Below are positions 44,398 through 52,643 of a stretch of 64,000 bases of DNA, in pieces. Both the position numbers and the translations under genes were made by a program. The notes under the pieces are model-generated. The model was given only the letters and a program-made list of their open reading frames with translations, was not told the origin of the DNA and made no database searches. The stretch is from Cystobacter ferrugineus (GTDB lineage: Bacteria; Myxococcota; Myxococcia; Myxococcales; Myxococcaceae). Within the stretch, counting starts at the first letter, position 1. The number at the start of each line of letters is the position of its first letter. The stretch lies in contig NZ_MPIN01000003.1 of the NCBI RefSeq assembly GCF_001887355.1, positions 686,278 through 750,277 on the forward strand, written 5' to 3'.

Positions 44398-44970
44398 TCA
44401 GCGGAGGATGGAGCGGAACGTGACTTCGAGGAAGTCGTCCAGGGGCTCCCGGTTCTTGACGACCTTCATCCGCAGGACCGCTCCCTGCCAGGCATTCACG
44501 AGGAAGCGCGCGGTCCTGGCGGGATCCAGTCCGCTCGCGAGCCGCCCATCGCGCTGCGCCTCGCGCAGGGCCTTCTCCACGAGCTCGGTCCACTGATCCA
44601 GGGCGCGTTCGACCGCCTCGCGAACGAGGGGCGCGCTGTGGGAAAGCTCGTTGCCCAGACTGCCGATCAAACAGCCGCGCTCGAAATCATGGTGGACGAG
44701 GCGAGTCACCAGGAAGTCGACGTGGTCGCGCAGGCGCTGCACGGGATCGCGCGTTTCGTCCATCAGGATGTCGAGGCCGACACTCTGGCCGTACCGCTCA
44801 ATGGCCTCGACCGCCATCGCTTCCTTGGACTTGAAGTGATTGTAGAAGGAGCCCTTGAGCGCGCCCGCCGACTCGACGATCTCCTGAACGCCGCAGGCGT
44901 TGTAACCAAGCAGGTGGAAGCGATCCAAAGCCGCCTCCACGATCTTCTCCCGGATGCTGGGTCTTCCCAC
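44398..44970 (-). CDS. TetR/AcrR family transcriptional regulator
   Basis: I chose GTG 44970, giving VGRPSIREKIVEAALDRF, the usual start of the family, with GGGAG about 7 bp upstream. The 190-residue protein has the HTH (YNACGVQEIVESAGALKGSF, YNHFKSKEAM) and a C-terminal ligand domain (LIGSLGNELS, LDPARTARFLVNAWQGAVLR) of the TetR_C type found in NemR/YafC-like regulators. It is divergent from an alcohol dehydrogenase gene whose promoter carries a GACCGGTC dyad, the type of site such regulators use. It probably represses the dehydrogenase in response to an electrophile. Confidence 0.9.
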   Translation of the reverse strand: MGRPSIREKIVEAALDRFHLLGYNACGVQEIVESAGALKGSFYNHFKSKEAMAVEAIERYGQSVGLDILMDETRDPVQRLRDHVDFLVTRLVHHDFERGCLIGSLGNELSHSAPLVREAVERALDQWTELVEKALREAQRDGRLASGLDPARTARFLVNAWQGAVLRMKVVKNREPLDDFLEVTFRSILR

Positions 44971-45088
44971 GTGTTCGCTCCCGCTGTACTCGTTTCGCTC
45001 TAGATAATGGGTGCCGGTCCGCATGGGCAACGCCATTGCCTCCTGGCGGCCTCCCGGCCACCTCCCCGACGAAAGGACGCTAATTCGG

Positions 45089-45117
45089 TTGACCCCTGGC
45101 CTCATGCCTCATATTTG
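45089..45117 (+). promoter_or_regulatory. Sigma-70-type promoter of the dehydrogenase gene
   Basis: TTGACC (45089-45094) and TATTTG (45112-45117) are separated by exactly 17 bp, upstream of the dehydrogenase ATG at 45163. This is the best -35/-10 pair I see in the window. Confidence 0.55.
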
Positions 45118-45131
45118 TACGACCGGTCATA
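45118..45131. promoter_or_regulatory. Probable TetR-family operator
   Basis: TACGACCGGTCATA contains the perfect palindrome GACCGGTC (45121-45128). It lies immediately after the -10 box, where bound repressor would block transcription. It resembles the GACC/GGTC operators of NemR-like TetR regulators, and such a gene is divergent here. Confidence 0.55.
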
Positions 45132-45162
45132 TTGAAATGATTCAGAGAGAGGAACGACGAAC

Positions 45163-46191
45163 ATGTCCGCAGCGACGTATCGAGCGGTTCAGGCCCTGGG
45201 CGGAGGCAAGTTGGAAGTGGTGGAGCGCCCGCTGCCCAAGCCCGGTTCCGGGCAGGTCCTCGTCACGATCGAGGCCTGCGGCATCTGTCACACCGACGCG
45301 CTGACGGTTGAGGGTGGCTTTCCAGGACTCGAATACCCCCGGGTGCCAGGTCACGAGGTGGTGGGCCGTATCGCCGTGGTAGGCGGGCAGGTCTCCGCGC
45401 GTTGGAAGGTCGGCCAGCGCGTGGGTGTGGGCTTTCTGTCCGGGCGCTGTGGAGAGTGCGAGTCCTGCCGCCGGGGCGACTTCGTCAATTGCGCCAGCCA
45501 GCCGCTCACCGGCATCCATTTCGACGGCGGTTATGCCGAGGCGATGATCGCCGATCAGCATGGCCTCGTCGCGATTCCCGAGGAGTTCAGCGCCGTCGAC
45601 GCGGCGCCGCTGCTGTGCGCCGGCGTCACGACCTTCAATGCGTTGCGCAAGTCGCCGGCGCGGCAGGGCGAACTGGTCGCCATCCAGGGCATCGGCGGGC
45701 TCGGGCATCTCGGAATCCAGTTCGCCCGGCACATGGGCTATCGCACCGTGGCGATCGCGCGTGGCGCGGGCAAGAAGGCGATGGCGCTGGAACTGGGCGC
45801 CCACCACTACATCGACAGCGCGGCGCAGGATCCGGCGAAGGCCCTCCAGGCGCTCGGAGGCGCGAGCGTCATCGTCGCCACCGCCTCCAGTCCGGCGAGC
45901 ATGGGGCCCCTGCTGGAGGGGTTGAAGAGCCAGGGGCGGCTGGTGATCGTCGGCGCTGGAGCGGAGCCGCTGCAGGTCCCCGTCACCAGCCTGCTGTTCG
46001 GCGAGCGTTCCATCTCGGGCAGCAACACCGGTTCTCCGGTCGAGGCCGAGGACATGTTGAACTTCAGCCTGCTGCGGGACATCCGCGCCCGGATCGAGAC
46101 CCTGCCGTTGGAGCGGGCGGCGGAAGGCTACGCCAAGATGATGAGCAACGAAGCGCGCTTCCGCATGGTGCTGACCATCGGAGCGAAGTGA
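45163..46191 (+). CDS. Zinc-dependent alcohol dehydrogenase
   Basis: The 342-residue protein is a typical zinc MDR enzyme. It has EACGICHTDALTVEGGFPG (catalytic zinc Cys/His), VPGHEVVGRIAVVG, the structural-zinc cysteines in GRCGECESCRRGDFVNC, and the NAD-binding GIGGLGHLGIQFARHMGYR. It interconverts alcohols and aldehydes and, with NemR-like control, may detoxify reactive aldehydes. The promoter and TetR-type operator upstream indicate inducible expression. The hydrolase remnant begins 21 bp downstream. Confidence 0.93.
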   Translation: MSAATYRAVQALGGGKLEVVERPLPKPGSGQVLVTIEACGICHTDALTVEGGFPGLEYPRVPGHEVVGRIAVVGGQVSARWKVGQRVGVGFLSGRCGECESCRRGDFVNCASQPLTGIHFDGGYAEAMIADQHGLVAIPEEFSAVDAAPLLCAGVTTFNALRKSPARQGELVAIQGIGGLGHLGIQFARHMGYRTVAIARGAGKKAMALELGAHHYIDSAAQDPAKALQALGGASVIVATASSPASMGPLLEGLKSQGRLVIVGAGAEPLQVPVTSLLFGERSISGSNTGSPVEAEDMLNFSLLRDIRARIETLPLERAAEGYAKMMSNEARFRMVLTIGAK

Positions 46192-46212
46192 AGACAAACA
46201 GGGTCCGCGACG

Positions 46213-46680
46213 GTGAATCGCCGGCTCGTGATCGCGGGCTCCAGTCCGGGCGGGGCTGCGGACGGTCCGCAGGCGCACCCCCGGGTGCCTGAGGTCATGA
46301 CCCGGCCCGTCAACAGCGAGGAGGATTTCCTGTTCCTGTTCTTCACCGGGACGGACACGGGCCGCGCGGCGGGGAAAGCCTCCCTGGCCCGGCTGGATGC
46401 CATCCAGGACAAGGTGCCGGCCGTCACGAAGGAGTCCTTCCTGCGTCAGGTCAAGGCCCTGACGCAATGGAAGGGCACGCGCGCGCGCCTCGGGGAACTC
46501 GAGCTGCCGATCCTGGTGGCCAATGGCACCTCGGATGTCATGCTCCCCGCCTATCGCTCCTACGTCATCTCGCAGGAAGCGCCCAACGCGAAGCTGATTC
46601 TCTACCCCGACGCCGGCCATGGGTTCCTCTTCCAGGAGATCGAGGACTTCGTCGGCCAGGTCACCCGGTTCCTGGCCTGA
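46213..46680 (+). pseudogene. Alpha/beta-hydrolase, N-terminally truncated
   Basis: The 155 residues match the C-terminal part of alpha/beta hydrolases: RRLVIAGSSPGGA just after the nucleophile elbow, VPEVMTRPVNSEEDFLFLFF, the Asp loop LPILVANGTSDVMLP, and the catalytic His in PDAGHGFLFQEIEDF. The first 100 or more residues, including the nucleophile Ser motif GxSxGG, are missing. The upstream sequence is the end of the dehydrogenase gene. It is a 5'-deleted remnant that can hardly be active. Confidence 0.7.
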
Positions 46681-46726
46681 GAGTCCGAGCTTGGGGACGG
46701 GCCCGGTCCTGAGGGATGGTGAAGGG

Positions 46727-46859
46727 GACGACCGGTTTTGAGCCCTCCATGAGCGTCCCGTCCATCCCGTCTCCCCCTGCGGCCACCCACCACGAGACCT
46801 TCGGCTCGCTCCCGGCGTTTCCTTCCGGAGGCCCCACGGAGTGTCTGCTAACGTGGTGA
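46727..46859 (+). repeat. Partial duplicate of the glnD 5' end (leader plus first ~30 codons)
   Basis: The leader (GACGACCGGTTTTGAGCC) and the ATG at 46749 match the sequence around the real glnD start at 48705. The reading continues as MSVPSIPSPPAATHHETFGS against MSVPPIPFPPTATHHETLGS in glnD, diverging after about 30 codons and ending at a TGA at 46857. The copy has the same direction as glnD and lies 1,956 bp upstream of it, on the far side of the toxin-immunity cassette. Confidence 0.85.
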
Positions 46860-46899
46860 TGCCCACTGATGCTCGAGGGAACCTATCTTGAGGACTGCC

Positions 46900-47854
46900 A
46901 TGAGAATTTGCGAAGCCGTTGTGCTGCTACTTCTCGTGTCAGGATGCGTGACAACGCGGACCGTGAACCTGGATACTGGGCAGGGAACGCCGATCATCTA
47001 CAAGTCTGTCGGCACAGAACCGGTCAAGAATGGTCGTTTCGATGGTCGGGACCGCACTCGTTATGCTCGTTGCGCCCGAGCCCATCACGAAGCTTCTCGC
47101 GATTGGGCTGACGGCATCCTTGATCGCGTATCTAGGCACCGGCCCTGTCTGGAATCTCGGGCAGGGATTCCTGTGGCTCATGGAGGAAGCGAAGAACGCC
47201 CGAAGCATTTGGCGGCTGGAGGACGCTGGGCACCGTTTTGGGAGGGTGCTCGGGGACAATGGGGCTCGTGTGCTGGTCATTGTCGCTTTGACCGCGCTCG
47301 GCGGCAAGAACGCCATGGCCGCGCAGGGGCCGAAAATGCCGGGATTCGCTCGAGCGGCGTTGAGGGCACAAACTGAAGGTGGTTTCCTGCTATCGGGAGC
47401 GCTGGCGGGCGAGGTGCGGTCGATTGCCCTCTCCTCGGAGGCGGTGCTGAACGTCGCCCTTGCGCCAACGGCCGTCGCGGCGATTGCCATGGGGTCCGGA
47501 AGCTTCATTCAAGGCGATCCCGAGGGAGACATCCACCACATCTGCACAGACAAGAATGAGGTTTCCGATTCGACTGGTGGTCCTTGGACGCCGATTTACG
47601 AACCGTATTTCGAGCAGGCGGCAATGAGCCTCAATGACACCGCGAACCTGGTGCGGATCAAGGGGCACAAGGGACCGCATCCACGCGAGTACCATCAAGA
47701 GGTGCTCAGGCGTATCGATGAATCCATGGCGGGATGTCGAGGTGTCGTAGAATGTCGCTCCGCATTGGTTGACGCACTGACGGGTATTGCCCGAGACCTC
47801 ACAACCACAGGCACCAAACTGCGGAAGCTCATTACGAAGAATCCCGAGGGATGA
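46900..47854 (+). pseudogene. SitA-like lipoprotein toxin with AHH nuclease domain, disrupted
   Basis: ATG 46900, preceded by GAGG, encodes a lipoprotein signal (VVLLLLVSGCVTTRTV) and the family-typical VNLDTGQGTPIIYKSVGTEP. Near 47020-47035 the homology jumps to another frame: VVSMVGTALVMLVAPEPITK, then ASLIAYLGTGPVWNLGQGF, and LVIVALTALGGKNAMAAQGP. The nuclease region follows (DIHHICTDKN, TGGPWTP, GHKGPHPREYHQEVLRR). Relatives have about 100 residues between the two parts, so an out-of-frame internal deletion is likely. The toxin C-terminus is intact, unlike the copy at 38549. The immunity gene starts 4 bp after its stop. Confidence 0.65.
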
Positions 47855-47858
47855 GGTC

Positions 47859-48431
47859 ATGAAACAACGTTTTTTTGATCTGAGTATCGACGTTGATGTG
47901 CGGGAGCGCTGGTATTTGACCACGCCGATCACTGCGGAGGGGCAGCAAGTGGATGATGTCTGGGCGTTCACCAGCGGGGAGCGGATCGCCCCTCCCGGAA
48001 GATTGCGCGTTCCAGTCTCCCGCCCGGGCAGGCCGCTGGACTTCACTTCGGCGGGGGTGGGGCTCACGCCCATCATCAGCTCGCGAGTCGCATCGGTGTT
48101 CCGCGAGATGGCGCCCAACGACGTCCAACTCTTCCCTGTGGATGTCGACGGACAGGCCGAGCCCTATTTCCTCCTGGTCGTGGCGCGCACCGTCCGCTGC
48201 ATCAATGATGCGGCGTGTGAAGAGGTGCGACTCTGGAAACCGGAAGATGGCCGTCCCGAGAAGGTAGGGCGATACCGTGTCGTTTCCGGGCTGCGCATCG
48301 ACAAATCGCGAGTGGGTGACGCGAGTGTGTTCCGGCTGTGGGGGTGGCACCCCGCGCTCATCGTTGATGGGGAAATCAAGGAGGCGTTGGAGCGAGCTGG
48401 CATCTCAGGGGGACGGTTCGACGAGGTCTGA
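47859..48431 (+). CDS. Imm11/DUF1629 immunity protein (SitI-like)
   Basis: A 190-residue protein from ATG 47859 (MKQRFFDLSIDVDVRERWYL), with GAGG just upstream. The DUF1629 pattern is complete: GRLRVPVSRPGRPLDFTSAG, PIISSRVASVFREM, DVQLFPVDVDGQAEPY, VRLWKPEDGRPEKVGRYRVV, and a C-terminus LRIDKSRVGDASVFRLWGW. It is homologous to the protein at 39550-40113 but clearly diverged from it, as expected for specificity towards different toxin variants. It would protect against the nuclease encoded upstream. Confidence 0.8.
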   Translation: MKQRFFDLSIDVDVRERWYLTTPITAEGQQVDDVWAFTSGERIAPPGRLRVPVSRPGRPLDFTSAGVGLTPIISSRVASVFREMAPNDVQLFPVDVDGQAEPYFLLVVARTVRCINDAACEEVRLWKPEDGRPEKVGRYRVVSGLRIDKSRVGDASVFRLWGWHPALIVDGEIKEALERAGISGGRFDEV

Positions 48432-48454
48432 GTCGTCCGCCCTTGCGTGACCGG

Positions 48455-48680
48455 GATGTTCGACCAATTTTGAACTCTCCATGGGGGGCGTCCCTCTGGC
48501 TCTGCTCTCCCTACAGCCTCGCACCACGCTACCTCAGGCATGCTTCAGGAGCCCCAGTTCGGACCTGGACCTGCTCCTACGCGCCTTCCGCGCGTTCCCA
48601 ATGGTCGTCGCGGCGCCACGCTCGGGCATTCCCCACTCTCCTGCGACTTCAAGTGTGCCGCTGGCAGGTTGAACTCCTGA
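48455..48680 (+). pseudogene. Decayed second copy of the glnD 5' region
   Basis: TTCGACCAATTTTGAACTC plus the ATG at 48481 resemble the glnD leader. Soon after, the sequence follows glnD codons about 87-145: CTGGCTCTGCTCTCCCT matches the LALVSL coding stretch, TTCGGACCTGGACCTGCTC matches SDLDLLL, and ATTCCCCACTCTCCTG matches FPTLLW. There are indels and no open frame. The remnant lies directly between the immunity gene and intact glnD, so the glnD start region occurs three times within 2 kb. Confidence 0.7.
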
Positions 48681-48704
48681 CGACCGATCGGTTTCGAGCC
48701 CCCC

Positions 48705-51392
48705 ATGAGCGTCCCGCCCATCCCGTTCCCCCCCACGGCCACCCACCACGAGACTCTCGGCTCGCTCCCGCTGTTTCCCTCCGCAGGCCCCGCGGATCGT
48801 CTGGCCCGGGCCCGGGAATACCTGCGCGAGGCCTCTGCTCGCGTCGAGGCCTTCCACCGTGGCGGTGCCGCGGGCCTGTCCACCAGCCGCATGCTCGCCG
48901 CCGCCACCGACACGCTCGTCCAGGGCCTCTTCTCCGAACTGTCCGCCGAGCTCAATGCCCCTCCGGGCCTCGCCCTCGTCTCCCTCGGCTCCTACGGCCG
49001 CCGCGAGCTGTCCCCCCATTCGGACCTGGATCTGCTCTTGTTGCGCCCCCCGGGCGTTCCCGAGGCCGCCGCCGCGCCGCTCGCCCGGGCCTTCCCCACG
49101 CTCCTGTGGGACTTGAAGCGCGCCGTCGGCTGGAGCGCCCGCTCGCCCGAGGAGTGCACCCGCGCCGCCGATGGCGACCAGACCATCCGCACCGCGATGC
49201 TCGACGCGCGCTTCCTCACCGGCGATGCCGCCACCTTCGCGCTCTTCACCCAGAACGTCCTGCCCCGGCTGCTCACCCACCGCGCCGACGCCTACATCCA
49301 GGAGAAGGCCCAGGAGCTGCGCGCCCGCCGCGAGAAGTTCGGCGACTCCGTCTTCCTGCTCGAGCCCAACATCAAGCAAGGGGAGGGGGGCTTGCGCGAT
49401 CTCGAGACGGCCCTGTGGATCGCCCGGGTGCGCTTCCACACGCGCGGCCTCACGGGCCTGCTCCAGCAGTCCATCCTCCCGGGCTCGGAGGTGGCGCGCC
49501 TCAAGGCCGCGCGTGACTTCCTCTTGCGCATCCGCCACCACCTGCACTTCCTGCGCGGACGCAAGGAGGACCGGCTCACCTTCGACTTGCAGGAGGAGGT
49601 GGCGCGCTTCCTCGGCTACCAGCAGGGGCCCGTGCTGCCCGTGGAGGCCTTCATGCGCGACGACTACCTCGCCGCCAGCGCCATCCGCCAGGCCGCCGAC
49701 GCGCTCATCGCCCGGTGCGAGGAGCTGAGCGCCGCGCGCCGCGTCTCCTTCCTCCCGGGCCGTCGGCTGGGCCCCTTCCGCGTCTTCCACGGCAAGCTCA
49801 CCGTGTCCGACCCCGCGCTGTTCACCCGCGAGCCCGCCTCGATGCTCGACTTCGTGCGCGCCGCCGAGGAACAGGGCCTGCCGCTCTACTCGTGGGCCCG
49901 GGGACAGGCGGTGCAGGCGCTGCCCGCGCTGGAGGCCGCCCGCGCCACGCCCGCCGTCACCACCGCCTTCAAGGCCCTCTTCGCCCGGTCCGGCACCCGG
50001 GGCGAGCTCCTCTTCGAGCTGCATGACATGGGGCTGCTCGGCGCGGTGGTGCCCGAGTTCGGCCGCGTCACCGCCCACCACCAGCACGACCTGTACCATG
50101 TGTACACCGTCGACGTGCACACGCTCTTCGCCGTGCGCCGCCTCTACACCCTGCGCGCCGGAGACCTGGTGGCGCAGGAGCCCGAGCTGTCGCGCGAGAT
50201 GCGCGAGCTGACGGACCCCCTCCCGCTCTACCTGGGCATGCTCCTGCATGACGCGGGCAAGGGCATGGGGGGAGACCACTCGGAGAAGGGCCGCCTGTTG
50301 ATGGTGGCGCTCGGCGAGCGGCTGGGCCTCACCGCGCGCCAGCGCGAGGTGGCCGAGTTCCTCGTGAAGGAGCACCTGGCGATGAGCCACACCGCGCAGC
50401 GCCGGGACTTGAGCGATCCGGCGCTCATCGCCGACTTCGCCCAGCGGGTGGGGGACGTGGAGAAGCTCACCTGCCTCTACCTGCTCACCTGGGCGGACAT
50501 CAGCTCGGTGGGGCCGCGCATGTGGACGGCGTGGAAGGGGCAACTGCTGCGCGAGCTGTATGACAAGACGCGCGCGCACCTGGTGGGCCGGAGCGCGCCC
50601 ACGGGTGGACCGCTCGTGCGCGAGCGCTTCCACGCGCGCTGGGCCCGCGTGCTCGGCGAGGCGAGGGCGCGCGAGCTGGAGGGCAGCCTCCCGGAGCGCT
50701 ACTTCCTCGGGACGGATCCCACGCGCGCCACGCTCCATGGCCGGCTGCTCGCCCGGGCCGCGCGCCAGCCCCTGGCGGCGGCCTTGCGCCATCACCCGGA
50801 CGCGGGCTCCAGCGAGCTCACCCTCGCGGCCCGGGATCGTCCCGGTCTGCTCGCGCTGCTCGCCGGCGTGTTGTCCGCCCACCGCATCGACATCCTCTCC
50901 GCGCGCATCGTCTCCACCTCGGACGGGCTGGCCCTGGACGTGTTCGACGTGCGGCCTCCCCAGGGACAGCGCCTGGAGCGCTCGCGTTGGCGTCAGGCCC
51001 GGGCGGACCTCCTGCGGGTCCTCACGGGCGCGGCCCCCATCGAGGAGGTGCTGCGCCGGCGCCGCGCGGGCTCGCTGCCGCAGCGGCACCTGCCGCCCGT
51101 GGCGCCCCGGGTGACGGTGGACAACCGCGCCTCGCGCGACTTCACCGTGGTGGACGTCATGGCGCGCGATCGCGTGGGTCTGCTGCACGCCATCGCCTCG
51201 GCCCTCACGCGCTCGGGGGCGAGCATCGCCCTGGCCAAGGTGTCCACCGAGGCCCACCGCGCCATGGACTCGTTCTACGTCACCCGCGAGGGCTCCCGGG
51301 TGGAAGGAGCGGGCGAGGAAGCGGCCCTCGTGGACGCCATCACCGCCGCCCTCGAGGCCCTGGAGCACGAGGGCTCCGCCTCGCGGAACTGA
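48705..51392 (+). CDS. glnD: [Protein-PII] uridylyltransferase/uridylyl-removing enzyme GlnD
   Basis: The 895-residue bifunctional sensor of glutamine adds UMP to PII proteins and removes it. The nucleotidyltransferase motif GSYGRRELSPHSDLDLLLL is near residue 95, and the family segment LEPNIKQGEGGLRDLETALW follows. The HD domain (YHVYTVDVHTLFAVRRL, LLHDAGKGMGGDHSEKG near 513) is next. Two C-terminal ACT domains (ELTLAARDRPGLLALLAGVL and FTVVDVMARDRVGLLHAIAS) bind glutamine. Length and order are normal. Its native 5' flank is now occupied by a toxin-immunity cassette and partial glnD copies, which may have altered its promoter. Confidence 0.95.
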   Translation: MSVPPIPFPPTATHHETLGSLPLFPSAGPADRLARAREYLREASARVEAFHRGGAAGLSTSRMLAAATDTLVQGLFSELSAELNAPPGLALVSLGSYGRRELSPHSDLDLLLLRPPGVPEAAAAPLARAFPTLLWDLKRAVGWSARSPEECTRAADGDQTIRTAMLDARFLTGDAATFALFTQNVLPRLLTHRADAYIQEKAQELRARREKFGDSVFLLEPNIKQGEGGLRDLETALWIARVRFHTRGLTGLLQQSILPGSEVARLKAARDFLLRIRHHLHFLRGRKEDRLTFDLQEEVARFLGYQQGPVLPVEAFMRDDYLAASAIRQAADALIARCEELSAARRVSFLPGRRLGPFRVFHGKLTVSDPALFTREPASMLDFVRAAEEQGLPLYSWARGQAVQALPALEAARATPAVTTAFKALFARSGTRGELLFELHDMGLLGAVVPEFGRVTAHHQHDLYHVYTVDVHTLFAVRRLYTLRAGDLVAQEPELSREMRELTDPLPLYLGMLLHDAGKGMGGDHSEKGRLLMVALGERLGLTARQREVAEFLVKEHLAMSHTAQRRDLSDPALIADFAQRVGDVEKLTCLYLLTWADISSVGPRMWTAWKGQLLRELYDKTRAHLVGRSAPTGGPLVRERFHARWARVLGEARARELEGSLPERYFLGTDPTRATLHGRLLARAARQPLAAALRHHPDAGSSELTLAARDRPGLLALLAGVLSAHRIDILSARIVSTSDGLALDVFDVRPPQGQRLERSRWRQARADLLRVLTGAAPIEEVLRRRRAGSLPQRHLPPVAPRVTVDNRASRDFTVVDVMARDRVGLLHAIASALTRSGASIALAKVSTEAHRAMDSFYVTREGSRVEGAGEEAALVDAITAALEALEHEGSASRN

Positions 51393-51794
51393 ACATTTCC
51401 AGACATCTCCGGGCCACCTCTGGCGAACGAGGAGGCGTGCCCCTCCCAGGTCGCCTGTCCGAGCGTCCGGATTCCAAGCCAGGGCTCGCCGGGGCCGTTA
51501 CCTCTCACGTTGTCACCCACCTGGTGAGGGTGCCGGGGGGGTGATCTATCGGGAATCCGCAATGCGGGCTGGTGTGTTCTTGACATTGAAGCATCCAGGC
51601 GGACAGGCCGTAGTCTGCCATGCATGGAGGGCTTTGGCTTTCAAGTTCCTGAAATCATTGGGGTTTCAGGCACATCCAACCGGTTGTGAACGGCTGGCGG
51701 AGTACAGAGCTTGCTTGCATCGGGGCGCCTCCGTCCCAAGTTTTCAAGCAAGGGGCACCCTCGTGGGGACGGGGCAAAGCAGGAGGAGACGGAC
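51393..51794. other. 402-bp intergenic region
   Basis: No convincing gene is present. It contains a TTGACA at 51580-51585 without a well-spaced -10 box. Closer to the next gene there is an 8-bp inverted repeat, CTTGCTTG at 51710-51717 and CAAGCAAG at 51745-51752, flanking a 27-bp loop. Short ORFs here lack ribosome sites or similarity. It probably carries the promoter and regulatory leader of the KGG stress protein gene. Confidence 0.5.
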
Positions 51795-52250
51795 ATGCAA
51801 CAGGACAAGGACAACAAGGGCAGCATGACGGTGGCTGAGGCGGGGCGTAAGGGCGGAGAAACCGTGCGCAACGAGCGAGGTCGCGAGTTCTACGAGACCA
51901 TCGGCCGCAAGGGCGGCGCGACGGTGAAGGCGGAGCGAGGCCGCTCGTTCTACGAGGAGATCGGCCGCAAGGGCGGCGAGACGGTGAAGGCCGAGCGTGG
52001 CGCCAAGTTCTACGAGGAGATCGGCAAGAAGGGCGGAGACCGGGTGAAGGCCACGCGGGGTCCGAACTTCTACGAGGAGATTGGCCGCAAGGGTGGGCAG
52101 AAGGTGAAGAAGCTCATCGAGGAGGGCAAGCGCGCGGCGCGAGCGCTGCAAGAGGCCCAGGCGGCACCGGCGGCACCGGCGGCTCCGGCGGCCGAGGAGG
52201 AGCGGGCGCCCGTGGCGCCCGAGGAGACCACCCCGGAGCGCACGGAGTAG
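51795..52250 (+). CDS. KGG-repeat stress-induced hydrophilic protein
   Basis: ATG 51795 is preceded by AGGAGGAGA. The 151-residue protein has five copies of a 21-residue unit containing KGG (GRKGGETVRNERGREFYETI and following; EIGRKGG spacing constant), the general stress protein/con-10 motif. An Ala/Pro/Glu-rich tail follows (QAAPAAPAAPAAEEE). Such proteins are intrinsically disordered and linked to desiccation, stationary phase or sporulation, which suits a fruiting myxobacterium. The DNA repeats with a 63-bp period. Confidence 0.87.
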   Translation: MQQDKDNKGSMTVAEAGRKGGETVRNERGREFYETIGRKGGATVKAERGRSFYEEIGRKGGETVKAERGAKFYEEIGKKGGDRVKATRGPNFYEEIGRKGGQKVKKLIEEGKRAARALQEAQAAPAAPAAPAAEEERAPVAPEETTPERTE

Positions 52251-52288
52251 CGTGACGGGAGGGGCACGGACCGGATAGACACCGAGCC

Positions 52289-52627
52289 GTGTACCTCTTG
52301 CTCGCTTTTCTCGAACATGTGGACCAGCCTGAACGAGCCATCCGGCGGTTCCGGGACTTTGGGATCCCAGAGCCGTTGGTCGTCCGGGCCCGGAGTGCCG
52401 CGGCCACGCTGTCGGCCGAGGTTCCCGTCTTCGCTGGCTTGCGCGGACTGGCGCTCGGGGCGGACGAGGACAAGCTCATCCTGGTGAGCGTGCTGCAGTC
52501 CCTGCCCACCGAGGAGGTGGAGCGGCTGGTGCAGCGCGTGCAGTTGGAAATGGACGCGGATGATCCACCCATGGGCCGCCTGGTGGCCCTGCCGGTGATC
52601 GGAGCGTCCTTGCATCGACGGGAGTGA
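52289..52627 (+). CDS. PII-like small regulatory protein
   Basis: The 112-residue product starts at GTG 52289 (MYLLLAFLEHVDQPERAIRR). It follows the PII-like ferredoxin-fold pattern MxLLxxxLxxxxxxxxxxxxFxxxGI, VPVFAGLRGL, LILVSVL, and a C-terminal MGRLVALPVIG. This is the type of small PII-like protein (not GlnB) that accompanies membrane transporters. It is followed after 16 bp by two antiporter genes, so I infer that it senses a nucleotide or ion signal and gates transport. No T-loop tyrosine as in GlnB is seen. The family call is from pattern alone. Confidence 0.55.
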   Translation: MYLLLAFLEHVDQPERAIRRFRDFGIPEPLVVRARSAAATLSAEVPVFAGLRGLALGADEDKLILVSVLQSLPTEEVERLVQRVQLEMDADDPPMGRLVALPVIGASLHRRE

Positions 52628-52643
52628 CGGCGCGCATCCGGCG

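Noticed and set aside
47010-47040. Programmed ribosomal frameshift joining the two halves of the AHH toxin
   Set aside because: No slippery heptamer such as AAAAAAG is present, and the expected segment of about 100 residues is missing as well, which frameshifting cannot restore.
48534-51368. Open frame of 944 codons on the minus strand opposite glnD
   Set aside because: It is a by-product of high GC at third codon positions; the plus strand encodes recognisable GlnD throughout and the antisense product is low-complexity without any domain.
51541-51828. Small ORF upstream of the KGG gene
   Set aside because: It overlaps the KGG gene out of frame, has no ribosome site, and no recognisable product.
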